Made by a program: the position numbers and the translations under genes
Part shown: piece after piece, positions 48,348 to 61,460 of the stretch
Layout: each line of letters starts with the position of its first letter
Position numbering within the stretch: the stretch's first letter is position 1
From: Epiperipatus broadwayi
Taxonomy: Eukaryota; Onychophora; Udeonychophora; Euonychophora; Peripatidae
DNA: 64,000 nucleotides
NCBI GenBank assembly: GCA_028023455.1
Contig: JAQFVV010000018.1
Span: forward strand, 4,367,800 to 4,431,799
Direction of reading: 5' to 3'
The notes under the pieces: model-generated
Told to the model about the DNA's origin: nothing
What the model saw: only the letters and a program-made list of their open reading frames with translations
The model's database searches: none

Positions 48348-49934
48348 ATGGATGTATTATTTGTTAAATATCAAGTTAGATAAATGTCATGATGAACTGA
48401 TTTTCATTACTTAGTGAAAAATAAAATCCCATTTAAAGAAATCATTTAAATATATATTGAAACAATAGGATCTTCATTTCACCTTTTCTCACCTCTTTCC
48501 TACCCTCATACCTTAGTTTAAACCCCAGTGTATTGTAGTGTGACTGCAATGCACTTATATGCTGAAACTCCCACCCAATTTTAAACCACGAGTACAGCAC
48601 TCATGTTATAGATTGTATAACCCATGCCCAATAAATAAAATGTTATAAATTATGTGTATGTTCACATAATTTAGATATATTTAAAAAGTAGGTTATATAG
48701 GTCGTATTTGCGCACACACTAAGATATTTATTTTAAAACTTATGTTAAATTTATAAATTGTTATTTAAAATTTTTTTTTTTTTAATCTGTTTACAAAATA
48801 TATTACAGTTGTAATATTTGTTTTTGATTTAAAATAAAATTTATATTCATTTCGTAAATAGATTCAAATATTGAAAATTAAAAATAAAATAATTTTCTTT
48901 TAGATTTAAAATCACGCCATATATTTTCTGTTTAAAATAAATAAGGGCTGGTCAGAACAATAGCTTTAATTATTTAATGTTATAGAAGCTTATCTAAAAA
49001 TATAGCAGATGTCCACTTAAGGTCATTTCTTTCAATTAGCAAAAGTTTGTTTTGATTAAATCAAAGATGTAATCCGAATGACGACAAGGAAATTAACAAT
49101 GGAAATTAATTAAAATTTTGTTGAATTCCTTTAGACATTTGGATAGATTTAATTACAACTAATAAGTGGACAAATTTTGGAACATTTTTGTAACACTCCA
49201 GGGCAGTTTTATTGTGTAATTTTACTATATATAAGGTTTTCTTTTGTTCTCCATTCTAGCATTCTAGCAAGGTTTCTAATATTCTAGCAATTATTCTAGC
49301 ATTATTCTTCGAAGTATTTTTTATTCTAAGATTTATAAGCACATTTCTGAGCTTTCTAAAAGAATTGTTGCTGAACTATCTGAGACTTCCAGATTCAAAT
49401 AGCTACATGCCTGCAAATTTAAGTATTTGAAGCCAAGTTTCATCTTTAAATAAATTTTACCGTATTCTACAATCTCATTTAAAATCTCTATGAATCACCC
49501 AACCTTTAAAATTGTTAGCTTTGAAATGATGGAGTAGAACCAGCAAGAAGGTTATTTTTCTCTCAGAAATGGCCGGCCACTGCTCTATACCATCTAATGC
49601 TGTCACATAGGAAACCCTGAAACTGCTGCTGCTGCAAAAATATGAAAAATACCTGGAATTTGATGCTGAGTTATATAAAACCTGCCAATAATCAATCTAC
49701 CTGAAACTACCTGCAAATGCTTTTCCAGAGGTAACCCCAAAATTAACCCAAGAGCTCTTGTGATTCTCTCCTATAATTAATATGCTATAGCTATTTAAAT
49801 TGTTTTCCATTTTACTTTATTTTACCATTGTTTTTCTTTTAAAATGTTCTAATGTAATCAGTAATTTTGCTTTCTATCCTTGGGTTAATATTTTATATTT
49901 ATTAATCTTTTTTTTATTTTATTATTTATGGTGT
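48348..49934. other. No gene; short ATTCTAGCA word cluster
   Basis: The word ATTCTAGCA recurs four times between 49253 and 49310. The rest is AT-rich with slightly more complex sequence around 49530-49760. No frame of note. Confidence 0.5.
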
Positions 49935-50067
49935 GCCAGAATAGTCTTTGACCGAGTGAATTTCTCCCTTTGTTGAAAGCAAGATGCCGCTATTAAGGCA
50001 TTTTAAAATTATAAATAGTTCCCATTTTATTATCTCATGAATCACTCGTTCGAGGGCTATTCTAATC
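49935..50067. repeat. MITE-like element with ~22-bp inverted termini
   Basis: AGAATAGTCTTTGACCGAGTGA at the left pairs with TCACTCGTTCGAGGGCTATTCT at the right, with three to four mismatches, around about 80 bases of unrelated sequence. No transposase. Target duplication is unclear. Confidence 0.65.
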
Positions 50068-50087
50068 TTAGTCAATATGTATAATTT

Positions 50088-50111
50088 TTTTTTTTAAGTG
50101 TCATAGCATAA
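50088..50111 (-). repeat. Isolated SINE tail
   Basis: On the minus strand ATGCTATGACACTT plus an A-run matches the last bases of the SINE at 25.8 kb, but the tRNA-like head is absent. Either an extreme 5' truncation or chance. Confidence 0.4.
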
Positions 50112-50429
50112 AATCCACCTTTTATCAATTTTAACCTAATATGAGAGTATGTGCGAGGTCAATGATTAAATGTGTCACAAATGCATGATTGTGTAAATAA
50201 ATCTATGCTTTCTTTTCAAACGCACAAGCATGCATTTTCCTATTTTAAAATATATTTTGCTTTAATTTCAAAGTTCGTAATTGAGGTCAAGAATCGGCAG
50301 ACTCTCTTTAAATAATTATTTGGAAAATTGATTGGGCATTTTCTCAAGCTAAGTAAATCTCTTTTTTATGCTTTATATATGTTAGTCAAGTATTGCTGGT
50401 AAGTGAATTGGTTGTTGAGACTGCTTTGT

Positions 50430-50625
50430 TTCTTTCCAAGGGCTTTAAACGGCCAAGACCATTTCCCATTTCACTTTTTGTGGTTCCCAGGCAGAGTGGG
50501 TACTTGAATGTCATACCTGGGAATAAGACACAGCCATCACCCAGTCACTAAGTTTTGGATGAGTCCAGACTTCGGCTGTCCATGACAACACATTCCTATG
50601 GATCAACGGTGAGATGCCCTCCATA
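50430..50625. other. GC-richer block of unknown nature
   Basis: This block of about 190 bp is clearly less AT-rich than its surroundings and lacks a long frame. It may be part of an unrecognised dispersed repeat or an exon fragment. Confidence 0.35.
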
Positions 50626-51404
50626 GTCATTTCATATATTCACTATAATTTTACTTATTTATATTTTACAAAGCATCTGTGATTTAAATGTATCACACCC
50701 TCCATCCTTTAATAAATTCCTTATTAGCAATACCAACCTCCCAATATAACTTAATTATAATTATAAATAAATGCCTTGATCACATTCCCACTTTATCGCT
50801 TAATAAGCATTGGTCCATGCTATTCTCGAAATCAATAAATATTATATTAGAGTTTAATATGCAGATGTTTTATTAAACTTTTATAATTTACTCAAAGCAC
50901 CTCACACATCTTCCCATTTTTAAGCACATTATTGTAATACTATATTAGCCTGAGGTATAGAATATGTACTTAACAACCTTTTTATGTAATTTGTATGGAA
51001 TGTTATGTTGACAGCAATTTTGGTAAGCGTCCCTGTCTAATGTAAGCAGACTATGTAAATAAATCTTATAAAACTAATTTTGATTTTTTTTTATTGATCC
51101 CTATCACTGTCTCAGTCTATATATCTATTTTATACATTTCTTTTGTACCATCCATAGACATTAATTAGCAACCCAAACTTATCTCGTAGTATAGAGTCTC
51201 TTTGTTTTTCCCTGATCACCAGGCACCGGTAAAGATATATATTATTAGTGGCATCAGATGTGTTATCATGTAGGTGGTGCTGTAGAATTTAGACTTTAGA
51301 TTCAAACCTAAGATATCTAGAAGGCAACCCCTCCTAGAGTGTTCAGTTTCATGTTTGGGGTTTGAATTCTGCAGTGTGTTAGCGAGATAGATGATTCTGA
51401 CTGT

Positions 51405-51407
<3 letters not shown>
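50626..51407. other. AT-rich stretch, no feature seen
   Basis: Only one 62-codon frame at 50688-50876, without motifs. Confidence 0.5.

Positions 51408-51456
<49 letters not shown>
51408..51456. repeat. (AT)n microsatellite
   Basis: About 24 AT units. Confidence 0.97.
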
Positions 51457-51459
<3 letters not shown>

Positions 51460-51525
51460 CAATAGACTAATGATCAATGTATTGTACATCACAAATTACA
51501 ATAGACTGAGAAAACATAATGATGA

Positions 51526-51870
51526 CCCAATATCAAGCAACCAAATGTGGAAAATAAAATTAAAAATCTGTTACATATTTTTTTTAACTACAACCAACAT
51601 AATTTGTGCAACAGTAGGCAGCTATACCAAACACTAGAAGCTAAGCTTGGTACAAAAGCAAATAATTCATTTCCATCATCTTTTATTATTTTTTTAAATA
51701 GTGTATTGACCATAGAACACCAACAACCTGAGATAGAATGTTCAAATGCAAAGGAAAATGGATACTTGATAAATAATCTGAATTATCCATATAAGCTGCT
51801 TAATGCAAAACCAGAAGAAGTTAAAACTGATGTGCAATTTAATAAAATAAGTGAACTGTTTTTAAATTGA
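51526..51870 (+). CDS. Possible coding scrap, unknown family
   Basis: A 114-codon open frame runs from after a stop at 51523 to the TGA near 51868. It has no in-frame ATG start near its beginning, so it would be an exon or a fragment. The peptide has mixed composition (for example QLYQTLEAKLGTKANNS and LNYPYKLLNAKPEEVK) unlike the low-complexity frames elsewhere. I recognise no domain, and downstream frames to 52.3 kb are interrupted. It may be a decayed transposon or pseudogene piece. Confidence 0.3.
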   Translation, partial: PNIKQPNVENKIKNLLHIFFNYNQHNLCNSRQLYQTLEAKLGTKANNSFPSSFIIFLNSVLTIEHQQPEIECSNAKENGYLINNLNYPYKLLNAKPEEVKTDVQFNKISELFLN

Positions 51871-52671
51871 TACTGGAAAAACTGCACTGTTATTTGAACA
51901 AAGAAGAAATAGAACATTGCCGGCACTTAAACAAAATGATGATTTTTTTTTTACTTGTAAGCCATTAAATGCCAAATCACAAATTAAAAAAATTAAATCT
52001 GTTTTAAACTACTGCAATGTATTCTGGATAAATTGACAGTGCTGTAGGACTAAAGTGCCACTATCCTGACCCTTGAAGCACAATGAATTAACCTACTTAC
52101 TTTTACAAACTCTAAAGAAGTTTCAATTGTCCTACACTAAATGTCTACATAAATCCAGAGGAAGAGCAATTCCAGATAATTAATGTAAGATTATTTCACT
52201 CACATTGCATAGAAATTCCAATGAGTGATGGATATGAACCAAGGAGAGTGATCCTAAAATAGATAAACTATATCCATGAAGGACATTGATGCCAAACTCA
52301 TGAACATTAACAAAATAATTTAATGAAAGCTTTAATTTTGTTTTATATTCTTTCCATACTTTAAAAGTGTGTCTATAATTTGGAAGAGTTCATTATAAGT
52401 GAAAGCATTAAAATGAGGGGGTCATTGTTAGTTAATTTATTTTTGTTAAATAAAATTTAGATCAGCTTTCCTTCCATAGTGACTTGACATTAATCATCTT
52501 GATATGGGATAAGGTAAGATCTTTGAGATTATTTCATATTAATTACATACAGTTATTACAGGACAGAATTCATGTTATTTGTTTGTTGTTAAATAATAAA
52601 TGTTTATGTTTATTTTTTCAGTATCAATGATTAATCTTCTTGTAAGTATGTTCTTTTCTGTCAACCATAGT

Positions 52672-52761
52672 GAACTATACAGAGATAGAAGTGTTCCTAA
52701 GAAGATCAAACATCGCAAAGTTGAATTGGACAATGTGGTTACTGCAAATGTATCAGATTAA
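52672..52761 (+). CDS. Possible terminal exon, very short
   Basis: A 29-codon frame ends in TAA, with peptide ELYRDRSVPKKIKHRKVELD and on. It is preceded by a pyrimidine-rich tract and CATAG, which could be a 3' splice acceptor. An alternative frame through the same bases is also open. Too short to assign; a weak suggestion only. Confidence 0.2.
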   Translation, partial: ELYRDRSVPKKIKHRKVELDNVVTANVSD

Positions 52762-52769
52762 TATTGTAA

Positions 52770-54782
52770 ATTAGATATTTAGCTTTGTGGTCAATTTAAT
52801 AATTTTTTTCTTTTGCTTTGTAAATAATTAGTGTCATGTCATAAATTTCCACCATTGGGTAAGGGTTAGGAGTCATGAATATATTTAATTGTTGATGTGA
52901 TAAAAATCAATCTTTGACATACACAATTATACTACTTTATCTTGTTAAGGAGTTTTAATTTTTTTTTAATTTTTTTTAATATTTAATAAACATTTCACAA
53001 ATTTATTTACATTAAACTGGCCTCTAATTTATCAAAATTATTTACTCTTTCATTTATCAACCAATAACCAAGAATATACATATACACATACCTTACCCTT
53101 CTATAATAATGTAGAGATATGCTTGAATAAATGATTAAATCAATCGTAACCTATATAAAGATGCAACAGTTGCTATCCCATATAAATTCATCCCTGAAGA
53201 GAATCAAAGACAAATTCCCTGAACTTGAATACTGAGGCATAATGGAGCCTGAAGGGGAGGGTGATGTATGAAAGAACTAGCCCAAATTGTATCTAAATTT
53301 AATGTACAAATACAGAGCTAGCCCACTGGAGGTAGATATAATTATAAGTTATCTACTTCATTGCATCATTGGCAGCATTCTACCAGAAGTCCCCAGGTCC
53401 TACCATAGTGAGATGCATTCTCCCTCTCTTGTGATAAAACCCCAGCCTGTCATAACATGTATATTTATCATATGATTATTGTTAAGCTTAATTAGATATA
53501 AATTTTATATTGTCATTACATTGAAACAGTCATTTGCTTTATATGAGTTAATATCAGTTGTATAAATAATTTCATTAGTTCGTGGTTAATTATTAAGAGC
53601 TTGCTTATCTTGTTCAGTTATAAAGATCTTGATAGATTTTATTCTGTTATTAGTCAGAATGATCTGCAAAATTATCTTTAAACTTTTTTGAGGTTAATTG
53701 TAAATCTTATTAACTATTAAATTTTGATATCTATCTTTGACTTAAATAAAGGGCCAATAATTGTATTATATGGTTTAATGTTACAAAATCCATTTTAATA
53801 CTTGATTTGCAGTAAATTTAAACAGATTGATAATATTAGTTGATTGTGTTTTGGTAAATATTTAATAAAAACTTACTGTATATTTGATATAATGATATGA
53901 TTGAATATTATAAATGTAGGGTTATATAATACATTTATTGATACTGTGTTCTTATAGAGTATTTCATTTTAATATATAACTTAAGCAATAATTGTATGCT
54001 GATATAAAATAGAATATGGATTAATTATTAATAATATATAACATTTTATTAAAATTAATATGAAGCTGATTAATGATTTTATTTTATTTAAACATTAGAG
54101 ATATTATTAAGTTTATAAAAGATTCTCAAAAATGTTTTTATAACCATTTAGGAACTAGTTTATTTAGAAAGGGAATATCATTAGATTTTAACATAAATTT
54201 ACATTACTATATGTAATATTTGATAAATAAAGTTTATCAGAACTTAGCTATTTATTGATTTGAATTTGGTTTTATTCAATTGCAAATTAAATGGATATAT
54301 TAGGTATATATCATTGTTTAGGACAATAATATATAATTTCACTGCTTATTGTTGTTTATTTTGGGATAATAAATAGATTTGGTGATATCTGAAGTGATGA
54401 TCTTGCTTGTTTTATTTTGTTTTAAATGCTATCTGAATAAATTAGGTTTAAATAAAGATTGTCATCAGTATTTTAATTTAATGTAATGAACAATCTAAAT
54501 AGTTATTTATTGGAAACATTGTTATTACACAGAGTAACTAATGATTGAACTAGATAATTTTATACAGGTTAGAACAGAGTTACTATTTATTGGTACATGA
54601 TTTGCACTGTTATAAATAATATTTAAACCATAATGGCATTTCTTCATTGTAGTTTATTTAATTTTGTGACAGTAATAAATAATTGTGTATAAACCTATAG
54701 AACAATTTATTTTGTTTCATGACAAATGCTGACCAAATCAATGTAGAGGGGTAATGGGGTAGAAGGTCAATTATTATCCCAT

Positions 54783-54785
<3 letters not shown>
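52770..54785. other. AT-rich stretch, no gene supported
   Basis: No family motif; one 62-codon frame at 53287-53475 in a slightly GC-richer patch. Confidence 0.55.

Positions 54786-54852
<67 letters not shown>
54786..54852. repeat. (AT)n microsatellite
   Basis: About 33 AT units. Confidence 0.97.
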
Positions 54853-54857
<5 letters not shown>

Positions 54858-55029
54858 GCCTAAAGTTAAACTAGTCAATAAATAATCAGAATTACTCCAA
54901 ATTCACAATTCAATCAGACTAGCCCAAAAAATAAATTCTAAAGCACAATCAATGGTTTAACTGCTATTTCTCTAGTGTAAAGAATTACAAAGTAACAACA
55001 TACTTAAACAGAACATTAAAACAGGCAAA

Positions 55030-55245
55030 ACTCTCCAGACAGTAGTGCCACTCATTGCAAGCCAGAGTAATCAATGCTTGTGCATAAAATCTCTATCTAG
55101 TGCCTATTCATCCAATATTCCCAGACTAGTTTCTAGCTTGCTTGTGGCTTTCATCAGTGAGGAGGTTTGGATCCAAGAGCACTGCACCTAGATCTTAGGA
55201 TCTAATACAACCCTCCAGCAGCTACCTTTTACCTCTACTTAACTA
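55030..55245 (-). mobile_element. Hammerhead-bearing short retroelement, copy at 55 kb
   Basis: It aligns to the 39.1 kb element from GGCAAAACTC through TAGATCTTAGGATCTA. It then continues with CCCTCCAGCAGCTACC and CTTTTACCTCTACTT, which also appear (inverted) in the spacer of the 16 kb foldback. A short internal deletion removes the GGATGCCAGAAGG segment. The ACATGATC 5' end of the full-length copy is missing and no target duplication was found, so it is probably 5'-truncated or a variant subfamily. Confidence 0.85.
55110..55172 (-). ncRNA. Hammerhead ribozyme, type I, best-preserved core
   Basis: On the minus strand the core is fully canonical: CUGAUGA (55151-55157), GAAAC (55129-55133), UA, GUC with cleavage after the C. 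Stem I combines the ATCCAA/TTGGAT distal helix and a 4-bp proximal helix. Stem II is AGC/GCU around a longer loop with an A-A mismatch at its base. Stem III is the self-complementary ACUAGU, too short to be stable alone but able to pair between two molecules or tandem units. Confidence 0.78.
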
Positions 55246-58200
55246 CACAACTATGAATCTAAAATTGAAAATCCAATATTTTCAATCCAAGCTCATTAGC
55301 TTATATAGTCATATAGGTCTGAACTCAGTTCAGTACCCATACATTTTGGTTTACTTACCTTCCATACACCCTTAATATTAAAAGAACTTTTAAATAAATT
55401 AATTGCTTCAGAATTACATTTTTAATAGTAAATATTTTTTTTTTCTTTTGATGAAGCTAAGGTTCTCTTTTTTGAGATAAATGAAATAAAAAGAGAAATT
55501 AAAGAATCTTTATTATTAAGTGTTCTTTTAATATTAACAGTCTATGAGAGAAAAGAGGAATTGTGGGTAATGTTTAGTTCAAATATGTTGTTATTTTGTA
55601 CACTTGAGAAGTATTATGCTTGTTGTAGTAAAACCATTGGTTGTGTTTTAGAGTTCATTTTCTTTAATTAGTCTGGTTGAGTTGTGAATTTGAGGAAATA
55701 TTGATTTTATATATATATTGTAACCTTGTATTTTGGTATAAAATACAAAGCTTGGTGGAACTGATTTAAAATTTCTCTGTCTTCTTGCACATGACTTCAT
55801 TACCATAATTGGCACTTTGTATATACTTGATACTTGTGTTCAAATTGACTCAATGATAATATTATATAGTTTTATTTTTTTTGCTTTACTTATTATATTG
55901 TTTTATATCAGTTTTGCTCTTTTCCAATCACTGAGTTGGACAAACTGGGTTTAACCTGCAAAACAACAGCATATTATAAGGAATTTAGTAAGATGTAAAT
56001 ATTAATAATAATCATTATTTTTTCTCTTTAACTAATCCTAAAGATTAACTTTAGTTAATTAAAATGGTTTATTTAATTTATCTTGAATTAGTCAATAAAA
56101 TACAATAAACACACTTTTTTTCTTTCTTCTTTCATTTTTAACAGAAATATATAAATGAGGAGAAATGTAATTGGATAAAAGAGAACTTTTAGAGATTTTT
56201 TTATTAACTGAGATAGAGACAATATGTCTGTAAAAAAGTTTATACTGCTAAAAATGTAACAAATATGAAAGCTATTCCTTAAAATTGATGATAAAGAAAT
56301 TAAATTAAGATTTTTCTTGTATAATTCAACTTGCAATGTTATTATGTGTTAATAACAATATGAGTAGCTAAACTTAAGCAAGTTCGTTCAAGCCTGCTAG
56401 CCAAGAATCTAACTGCTGATTATCTTCCAAAATGTCTATAATTGAAATGTACCGATATTATCAACCATGACAATAGGACTAACAGTCTTTAAATGTCAGT
56501 CTACCTGGAAATATTTTTTATTACTTATATTCTATATTAGCCTTGGATATAATATATTATTTTTATGATTTTAACTTATATAATTACATCATATATGTGT
56601 GAATTGAAATGCTATAACAATTTTAAAATGTCTGAATGATAAAGATTTAATTATATCGTACTTTGAATTTATATTAGTGACAACATTTCCATTTTGTGAG
56701 TTATCATCTTATTTTTAAAATGATAAGATAGCTGTTGAAAGAAAATAACAGTTGTTCACACAATTATTCCTAGTCTTTGACACTTGATAAATTAAAAGTA
56801 GTGAAATATTTTAACTTTAGAGTAACACCTATCTAGATGTAAGGAGGTTTATTAACTCTTGAAAGATACTCTAATTATAAATAATGAAATTGGTTAGCAT
56901 GGAGGGATGCTCTTTATTAACATGGAGGGATCCTCTATATTTGTGTGACAATATATTTAAAAAAAGAGAAAAGGATCAGCCTCAAACATTAATAAGAATA
57001 TTATTTAGATGGAGTTGATATACTTTCATGTGTGACAGCATTGTTCATGTCCTATTTTAAATATCTCAAATATTCAGAGAGCCTATGTCTGAATCAATTA
57101 ATTATGGAATGTTTATTACAGGTGGAAACAAAGAGGAATATAATCAAACTTATAAAATTCTATATGTTATAATTGAAAAACTATTTCATTTATATGTTGT
57201 ACATTAAGTTTTTAGGAGAATGTGTTATTGATTTCATTGGTGAATATTTTAACATACTTGAATTATTATGTATTTTAATTTAGTGTAGTTATTTAAATGA
57301 GTATGTATTTTATTTTGGTTTCTATTGTTATATTGTCTTACATGCATATGAAGTCTCATGGTATACATTATATTGTGACTAAAATAATTATTTATCAATG
57401 TAAATTAATTGGATTGAACATATTATATAGGGATTGAAGAGAGTCAATTATAGGGAACAGCACCTGCATAAAGGTTTAATAATTATTTAATGAATATATG
57501 ACATGCACCAATATCATATGGCTTAGTTCTGCATGTCTTTCCAGGATTTTGTGCCTATGCTCATATTATATTTACTATGTATCATTATTTTGTCCATGTT
57601 CTAGACTCAGAAATCATATGAATCTGAGATATTCCCACTAGTGGTGAAGATCCCATCACATTATAATAACTTTTTTAACATTTATAATTAGCATTTTTAC
57701 ATTTATACGACCAACCTATATTAATCAATATTTTGATTTTCTAGTAGATTATCATGGTTCATTATGACTAAGCCTAGAATAAAGTCCCAGATTTTGCACA
57801 TGATAACTGAATGTGTTAGTCTCTATATTATGAGCTTTTTTCTTCAAAGCATGGATTTGATACAAAATTTATATCAGTCATTTTTATATTACATCTTCTT
57901 ATAATCACTTTAAATGGCAATAATAGAGTAATACTTGGAAAGTTCCTTAACTTAATACAAAACTCAAAACCACTTACATTTTTAATAGTTTAGAATTATG
58001 CAGTCATTTGATTTGATTAATGATGCTGAATATTTTTTGTAAATAATATCATTTTTCGCAATAGTTTTTACTATTTTATAAACAGCATTGTAAACGTTCA
58101 CAAAAGAAATGTTATTTAGGATTTATTTAAAATAAGCAATTCAAAAAGAATAATAATATATAGGAAATCCAATTTTTCTTAATCAATAATAACAAAAAGT

Positions 58201-58480
58201 AGTAAAAGAATCATTAAATAAATAAATATTTACTGAAAGATAGTAGGGAATTTTATATGCAAACATAGCTTTGTTTTTCTACAAATAATAATAATTGATT
58301 TCCTGGCTAAAAGATGTACAGATCTTGAATGAAAACACTTAACTCACATTACTCAATTCAGTAGTTGCTTTTATTAAAGACATCACTAAGTTCAGTACAA
58401 TGAAGTCCCATATTCATGTGATTTACAGAAATAATTCATTTTTCAATCTCTTTTAATAAATCATTAGCACAACACAAATG
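55246..58480. other. AT-rich stretch, no gene supported
   Basis: No motif-bearing frame; the 82-codon minus frame at 56088-56336 is low in complexity. A small local duplication CATGGAGGGAT(G/C)CTCT lies at 56899-56936. Confidence 0.55.
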
Positions 58481-58592
58481 TCCTGATCAGTTGATTCAGT
58501 AAGTAGAGCATCTAACTTGTGATTAGGAGATCCTTGGATTGACTTTGATTTTTGCAGGCCTGGCATTTGAACTTCTTATAAACTCCTGATCA
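58481..58592 (+). mobile_element. tRNA-derived insertion flanked by 9-bp direct repeats
   Basis: TCCTGATCA at 58481-58489 recurs at 58584-58592. Between them lies TTGATTCAGTAAGTAGAGCA (tRNA A-box region), an anticodon-like arm CTAA-CTTGTGA-TTAG and a degraded B-box (GGATTGACTTTGA). The acceptor and T arms do not fold well, so this is a tRNA pseudogene or SINE head, not a functional tRNA. Confidence 0.6.
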
Positions 58593-59433
58593 ATAACATC
58601 ATATGCTTTTTTATGACACAGGTCTATTGACCATCTATTTTAGCATCCATTTCATCTCATTTTCTTACCAATTTTTTTTAATATTCCTTTAAATTTTTTT
58701 TTTTTTTACAAAAATTGCTTCTGGATTAATCAATATGATGTTTTGAAATTTACTGATAAATATTTAATTATTACAAAGCATTATATCTATCAATATTAAA
58801 TGCCCCAGTGCTTATCTTACACAATTTATATTAATATTTTTGGAGTCTAGTGTTTATTTACATACACATCAGTTGTCGGAATTAGCTATGTGTCACATTT
58901 TGGGGATTAAATTTTTCATCGCCTTTTTAGTTTTAAAAATCGTTGTTGCTGTAAAGGCAAAAATATATATATATATGAAACTTGTTGGTACAATTGTTGT
59001 CTTGTGAATATTTATTGTTATAATCATAGAAAAATAGTCTATATTACAAAGTCATTTTCTATTAAATCTTATATGACTCTCTCAATATTCTAAACTTAAG
59101 CAACATTAAATATTTAGTCATTTCCAAAACTGAATGCATAACTTTCTAATTATTTCTTTTTCTATTCAATTTTTGCCATTTCTTTCATATACTGAGAGCA
59201 TTTTTTAATAAATTCTAAACAATCTATAACTAACACAACTGTCTTTGTTGTAATAGTAACAAAAAATTAGTTATACGGTCATATAAATTTGTTGTATGTT
59301 TTTTTTTTAATTAAAACTATCTGCTCTTTTATTTTTTTTAAATTTCTGAATTAAAAAAAAAAAATAAGATTTCAAAATTTTTTCTTTTTTAGTTTTTTAC
59401 TATCATGTTGTCTAATGTTTTCTACATGAAAGT

Positions 59434-59473
59434 CCTTATTGTAGAGTGGGAATATTTAGTCTCTACAATAAGG
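59434..59473. repeat. Perfect 13-bp hairpin
   Basis: CCTTATTGTAGAG at 59434-59446 is exactly complementary to 59461-59473, with a 14-base loop. Confidence 0.9.
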
Positions 59474-59848
59474 TTCTTCTAATCACTAAATTTAGTCTAT
59501 ATCTTCACAGTCTACTAATATTGTTTCTGTTAATTTAGTTTTTAAAAAATTAAAAACTATATATTTTCAAAAATAAAATCACTTCTAATTGGTGCACTAT
59601 TACATAACGTGATTGTTCACCAACTAAGCATTTAAGATTAAAACCATTTTTGAAATATTTATATGATTATATATTAAGAATTATAGACTATCATATGATA
59701 AATTATTGGGTTACTACTAATTATTATGCCCAAAAATACCTGAATTATAATAAATTTTGTTGTGGATCATATTTTTTTAGGATTCTTAAAAAATCCAAAA
59801 TTAGTGAGCAATTATTTAACCATTCTCCCTGACCCATTATTGACAACT

Positions 59849-59858
59849 AATTGACTAA

Positions 59859-59894
<36 letters not shown>

Positions 59895-59904
59895 TTAGTC
59901 AATT
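59849..59904. repeat. Perfect 56-bp palindrome around (TA)n
   Basis: AATTGACTAACTTA and its complement flank a TA alternation, so the whole 59849-59904 segment reads the same on both strands. A second AT tract follows at about 59914-59944. Confidence 0.95.
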
Positions 59905-59909
59905 ATATG

Positions 59910-59947
<38 letters not shown>

Positions 59948-60397
59948 AACATGATCAAAGATTTAAAAAGGGCTACTTGAAGATTGCCAACTGGGTATAA
60001 AATTTCACTATATATTAAAGTTTTTTATATATAGTTAATGTTTTAGTACATATAAAATTACTTTATTAAATTAATTTGATAAAAATATAATAAAAATTTT
60101 AATAAAAGCCATATCTCATAATTTTATAATACTGTTGTTGTTGTTTTCTTTTTTTTACATGGCAAACAGTCAAAGTAGTTGTAATATCATTATTAAAATG
60201 TGTTTATTAAAATTGACTTTTGATTTTAAAAATAGATCGTCTTTCCAAATGTTATTTAAAAAAGAACATATAAAAAATTAATAACTTTTGCATATGAATA
60301 ATTGCACATAACTTATTTGCATAAAAGGTGTTGTTGTAATATAATGCATCACTCTCTTTTGCACTTTTTAAAGCAATTTTTATGCTAATTTAATTTT

Positions 60398-60430
60398 CTG
60401 TTTCAGTTGATTTGCAATCTTCATCAGTGA
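60398..60430 (-). ncRNA. Possible Penelope/hammerhead tail relic
   Basis: The minus strand reads CACUGAUGA, a GATT/AATC stem with GCA loop, then GAAAC, i.e. both hammerhead core boxes in order. No acceptable stem III or cleavage triplet follows. It may be a decayed Penelope terminal repeat or chance. Confidence 0.3.
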
Positions 60431-60984
60431 ATAGTATTTTCCATTTTTTATATTATATTTTACATGTCAATATCAACACAATACATTTTAAAAATTTTAA
60501 ATGATTGTAATTATAAATATATTTTCCTATATATAAAATAAATTTCAAACCACAATTCTTATATATAAAAAGAAATAAATAATAATTATACGTTTAAATA
60601 TATCTGTTTCTTAAAATTATATCATCTAACTGTTCTTAATAGCATCACTAATTTTATAACTTTTAAATTACTATATATATAACTAATTTTGTTCTTTTTT
60701 TGTGAGTGAAAAATTAAACAAAAACTTTAAATATATCTATCTTATTTTAAAACATTATTTCCATGTATAACCTTACTAATCTATTATATACATAATGCAA
60801 ACCGATCTTGTTTTTATATATTTAAAGCTCTCATCTTTACCTTTTTAAGTGCTTGTATATTTAATATAAAAACTGACATTTAAATTATTCATTATTATTA
60901 TATAACTAATTAACAATAAACTTAATCTATTCATTTATTATAGTGAATGTTTATTATAGTAAATAGACATTTAAACTTAGGATT

Positions 60985-61290
60985 TTCAATTTATATTCAA
61001 CTTCCATGCCTTCTCAAACAATCAATACATGTGACCACACACATGTGAAAAAGATAAATGATCCCTAATATATGTATTTCATTATGAATCAGCACTCATC
61101 AGTTGGGCTAGATCATAATCTGCCACACATATATACAATCAATGCTCTGCAGGAAACACATATATTGGAGATCATTTATATGTTCCATATGTTTGTGGTC
61201 ATGTGTACCACTTGCTTGAAATGGAGTATAGAATAAATATAGACTGAAAATTCTAATTTCAAATCCCTCTATTTACTATAGTAAACATTT
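60985..61290. repeat. Dispersed repeat family A as a foldback
   Basis: The segment 60985-61135 is an inverted version of 61140-61285. ACATGTGACCACACACATGTG and AATATATGTATTTC on the left are matched by complements on the right (ATATATTGGAGATCATTTAT, TGTTTGTGGTCATGTG). Each arm belongs to family A. Confidence 0.75.
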
Positions 61291-61460
61291 CATATACAGA
61301 ATGAATATGTTAATTACACATTGCCTTGAAATATGTTACATCATGATAGAAGTCCAGCCCATCATCTTCCTATTAATATAAATTAATACATAATGATTCA
61401 ATAATAGGAAGAGTTAGATTGATGTAATATCTACATGGGTGTGACTATAATATCAAATAT

